From the NCBI GenBank assembly GCA_016777395.1, contig JADHRO010000114.1:1-6935 (forward strand): a stretch of 6,935 nucleotides of DNA, written 5' to 3'. Under the pieces are notes generated by a model. The model searched no databases. It had not been told where the DNA came from and saw nothing but the letters and a program-made list of their open reading frames with translations. Made by a program: the position numbers and the translations under genes. Source of the stretch: Chitinophagales bacterium. GTDB taxonomy: Bacteria > Bacteroidota > Bacteroidia > Chitinophagales > UBA8649. Below, in pieces: positions 5,649-6,935 of the stretch; position 1 is the first letter of the stretch; each line of letters opens with the position of its first letter.

Positions 5649-6898
5649 AACTAATTCCTTTTGTGGCATGCCTTTTTCTTGGTTTGGTTTCATCAGCTCA
5701 AATTTTGTCGGATACGAGCAAGGTGCATTTAGAAGATGTAAGCATCGATTTTTTATTTAATTACTATGAACAGGATGGGATACATTCTCCTGTAACTGGA
5801 GGCTTGGGCACTGAAAAGTTAAATAATATTGCACCCTCGGTTATGGTTAATATTCCTATAGACACCCTGCGATCAATATCTTACAGTGGGGGTGTAGATT
5901 ATTATTCATCTGCTTCATCAGATAATATTAATAATCCTTATTTACAGGCTGATCACATATCATCAGCTTCGGCAAGTGATTTTAGGGTATATTCCAAACT
6001 TGGATTCAAGCAAAAAAATAAAAAGAAAAAAACGGCTTATACTGGTGATTTAGGTATGTCTTTTGAATTTGATGTAGCATCAGTTTCGGTCGGAGGAGGA
6101 TTTTCCAAGATATCTAAAGATGAAAATAAGGAGTTTAGTCTCAAAGGTGCCTATTTCTTTGATAATTGGAAGTTAATATATCCCATCGAACATAGGAATG
6201 GAGGCTTGGATTATCTCGCAACAGATAAAAGACATTCATTCAATTTATCTATGGTGGAATCATGGGTTATGAATAAGAAAATGACAGCATCTTTTAATGT
6301 TGACTTAGTTTTCCAACAAGGACTTTTGTCCACTCCTTTTCACCGAGTGTATTTTTCAGATTACAATTTGGATCAATTTGGCAATCAAGCAGATCCAACG
6401 GCTAGTCTGTTAAACTCTCGTGTGGAGCAGCTTCCTGACTTCAGATTTAAAGTGCCTGTAGGATTTCGTTATAACTTCTATTTAGCTGATTTTTTATTGG
6501 TCAAAGCATATTATCGATTTTATTACGATACTTGGAATGTAATTGGGAATACGGCCCAAATAGAATTGCCTTTTATTTTGACTAAATTCCTTCGTGTTTA
6601 TCCTTTTTATCGCTACCATAATCAAAGTTCAGCTAAATATTTTGCGCCTTTTGCTACTCACCAACCAAGCGCTACTTATTTCACTTCTGATTACGATTTA
6701 TCTGGATTTGATAGTCATCGTTTTGGAGTGGGCTTAAAAATTGCACCGCTGTTTGGTGTCTTTAATTTCAAAAGTAAAGCGAATAAAAGAGCAAATGTTT
6801 TGAAAAGCATTGATTTGAGGTATTCTCATTATAGACGAAGTGATGGATTGGTCGCAAATTTCTATAGTATAGGTTTAAATTATGTAATTAAGCGCTAA
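5633..6898 (+). CDS. DUF3570-like outer-membrane beta-barrel protein
   Basis: The product is 421 residues long (419 if started at the in-frame ATG 5639), with a Sec signal peptide ending near SSAQ (about residue 23). The mature protein consists of alternating beta-strand segments rich in Tyr, Phe, Asp and Ser, ending in a strand with basic last residues (FYSIGLNYVIKR), as expected of an outer-membrane barrel. The early stretch YYEQDGIHSPVTGGLGTEKLNNIAPSVMVNIPIDT followed by SGGVDYYSSASSDNI (about 45-99) fits the DUF3570 family, whose members usually sit after a DUF4266 gene. Its molecular role is not established; it could be a channel or an anchor for the upstream lipoproteins. The start lies inside the last codons of the DUF4266 gene (16-nt overlap). 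GGAGG at 5628-5632 is 6 nt before ATG 5639, but it also encodes glycines, so the start choice is open. Confidence 0.87.
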   Translation: MRMQLKLIPFVACLFLGLVSSAQILSDTSKVHLEDVSIDFLFNYYEQDGIHSPVTGGLGTEKLNNIAPSVMVNIPIDTLRSISYSGGVDYYSSASSDNINNPYLQADHISSASASDFRVYSKLGFKQKNKKKKTAYTGDLGMSFEFDVASVSVGGGFSKISKDENKEFSLKGAYFFDNWKLIYPIEHRNGGLDYLATDKRHSFNLSMVESWVMNKKMTASFNVDLVFQQGLLSTPFHRVYFSDYNLDQFGNQADPTASLLNSRVEQLPDFRFKVPVGFRYNFYLADFLLVKAYYRFYYDTWNVIGNTAQIELPFILTKFLRVYPFYRYHNQSSAKYFAPFATHQPSATYFTSDYDLSGFDSHRFGVGLKIAPLFGVFNFKSKANKRANVLKSIDLRYSHYRRSDGLVANFYSIGLNYVIKR

Positions 6899-6904
6899 AA
6901 AAAT

Positions 6905-6935
6905 ATGAGTAGCGTCCAAAATGGACTGTTATTAA
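6905..6935 (+). CDS. Possible start of the next gene in the operon (runs off the window)
   Basis: An ATG six bases after the DUF3570 stop opens a frame (MSSVQNGLLL...) that stays open to the right edge. Only ten codons are visible, too few to recognise a product. The close spacing matches the rest of the operon, which is the only support. Confidence 0.35.
   Translation, partial: MSSVQNGLLL

Noticed and set aside
5566..5760. Plus-strand open frame of 64 codons across the DUF4266/DUF3570 junction
   Set aside because: It overlaps both better-supported genes in another frame and lacks any signal peptide or motif, while the two overlapped genes have both.
6012..6032. Two runs of seven A in the DUF3570 gene as a phase-variation or frameshift site
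   Set aside because: The region is simply Lys/Asn-rich coding sequence in an AT-rich genome, and the frame is intact; nothing else suggests slippage.
6914..6926. Small inverted repeat GTCCA-AAA-TGGAC after the DUF3570 gene as a terminator
   Set aside because: The stem is only 5 bp, no T-run is seen after it, and it lies in a frame that may be the next gene.
1..6935. CRISPR arrays, tRNA or rRNA genes, insertion sequences, phage genes
   Set aside because: No regularly spaced repeats, RNA-gene folds, transposase-like proteins or terminal repeats were seen; nearly all the window is accounted for by coding sequence.

Overview
The window looks like an AT-rich chromosomal segment from a member of the Bacteroidota. 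The exact lineage cannot be read from it, though a marine Cytophagales- or Flavobacteriales-like bacterium would fit. Three things point there. The first gene ends in a type IX secretion (Por) sorting tail. Matches to the Bacteroidota promoter element TAnnTTTG lie upstream of three genes. Most starts lack a Shine-Dalgarno sequence.

Left part (1-2054): the 3' end of a secreted protein, probably a subtilisin-like protease, meets a convergent AlkB-type membrane di-iron monooxygenase gene; their stop codons overlap. Divergent from alkB is a TetR-family regulator gene. The short region between them holds a perfect 10-bp inverted repeat that overlaps both predicted promoters, so the regulator probably controls alkB and itself.

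Middle (2055-3473): a complete S-adenosylhomocysteine hydrolase gene with its own promoter and a strong 14-bp hairpin after the stop. It appears to be a stand-alone housekeeping unit.

Right part (3500-6935): a tightly packed plus-strand operon, entirely of exported proteins. The order is a lipoprotein with two CxxCH motifs (putative di-heme), a periplasmic thioredoxin-fold protein, an ApbE-type FAD:protein FMN transferase, a small DUF4266-like lipoprotein ending in GGGCGCN, and a DUF3570-like outer-membrane beta-barrel protein. Gaps are 18 and 8 nt, then genes overlap. A further gene may begin at 6905 and run off the end. This set reads as a cell-envelope redox module: ApbE attaches FMN to some exported partner, the thioredoxin handles thiols, and the CxxCH lipoprotein could carry electrons. 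The DUF4266 lipoprotein contains EGVSGAS, close to the flavinylation motif recognised by ApbE, making it the best candidate substrate in the window. This is the most interesting part of the sequence; its function is inferred and not demonstrated by the sequence.
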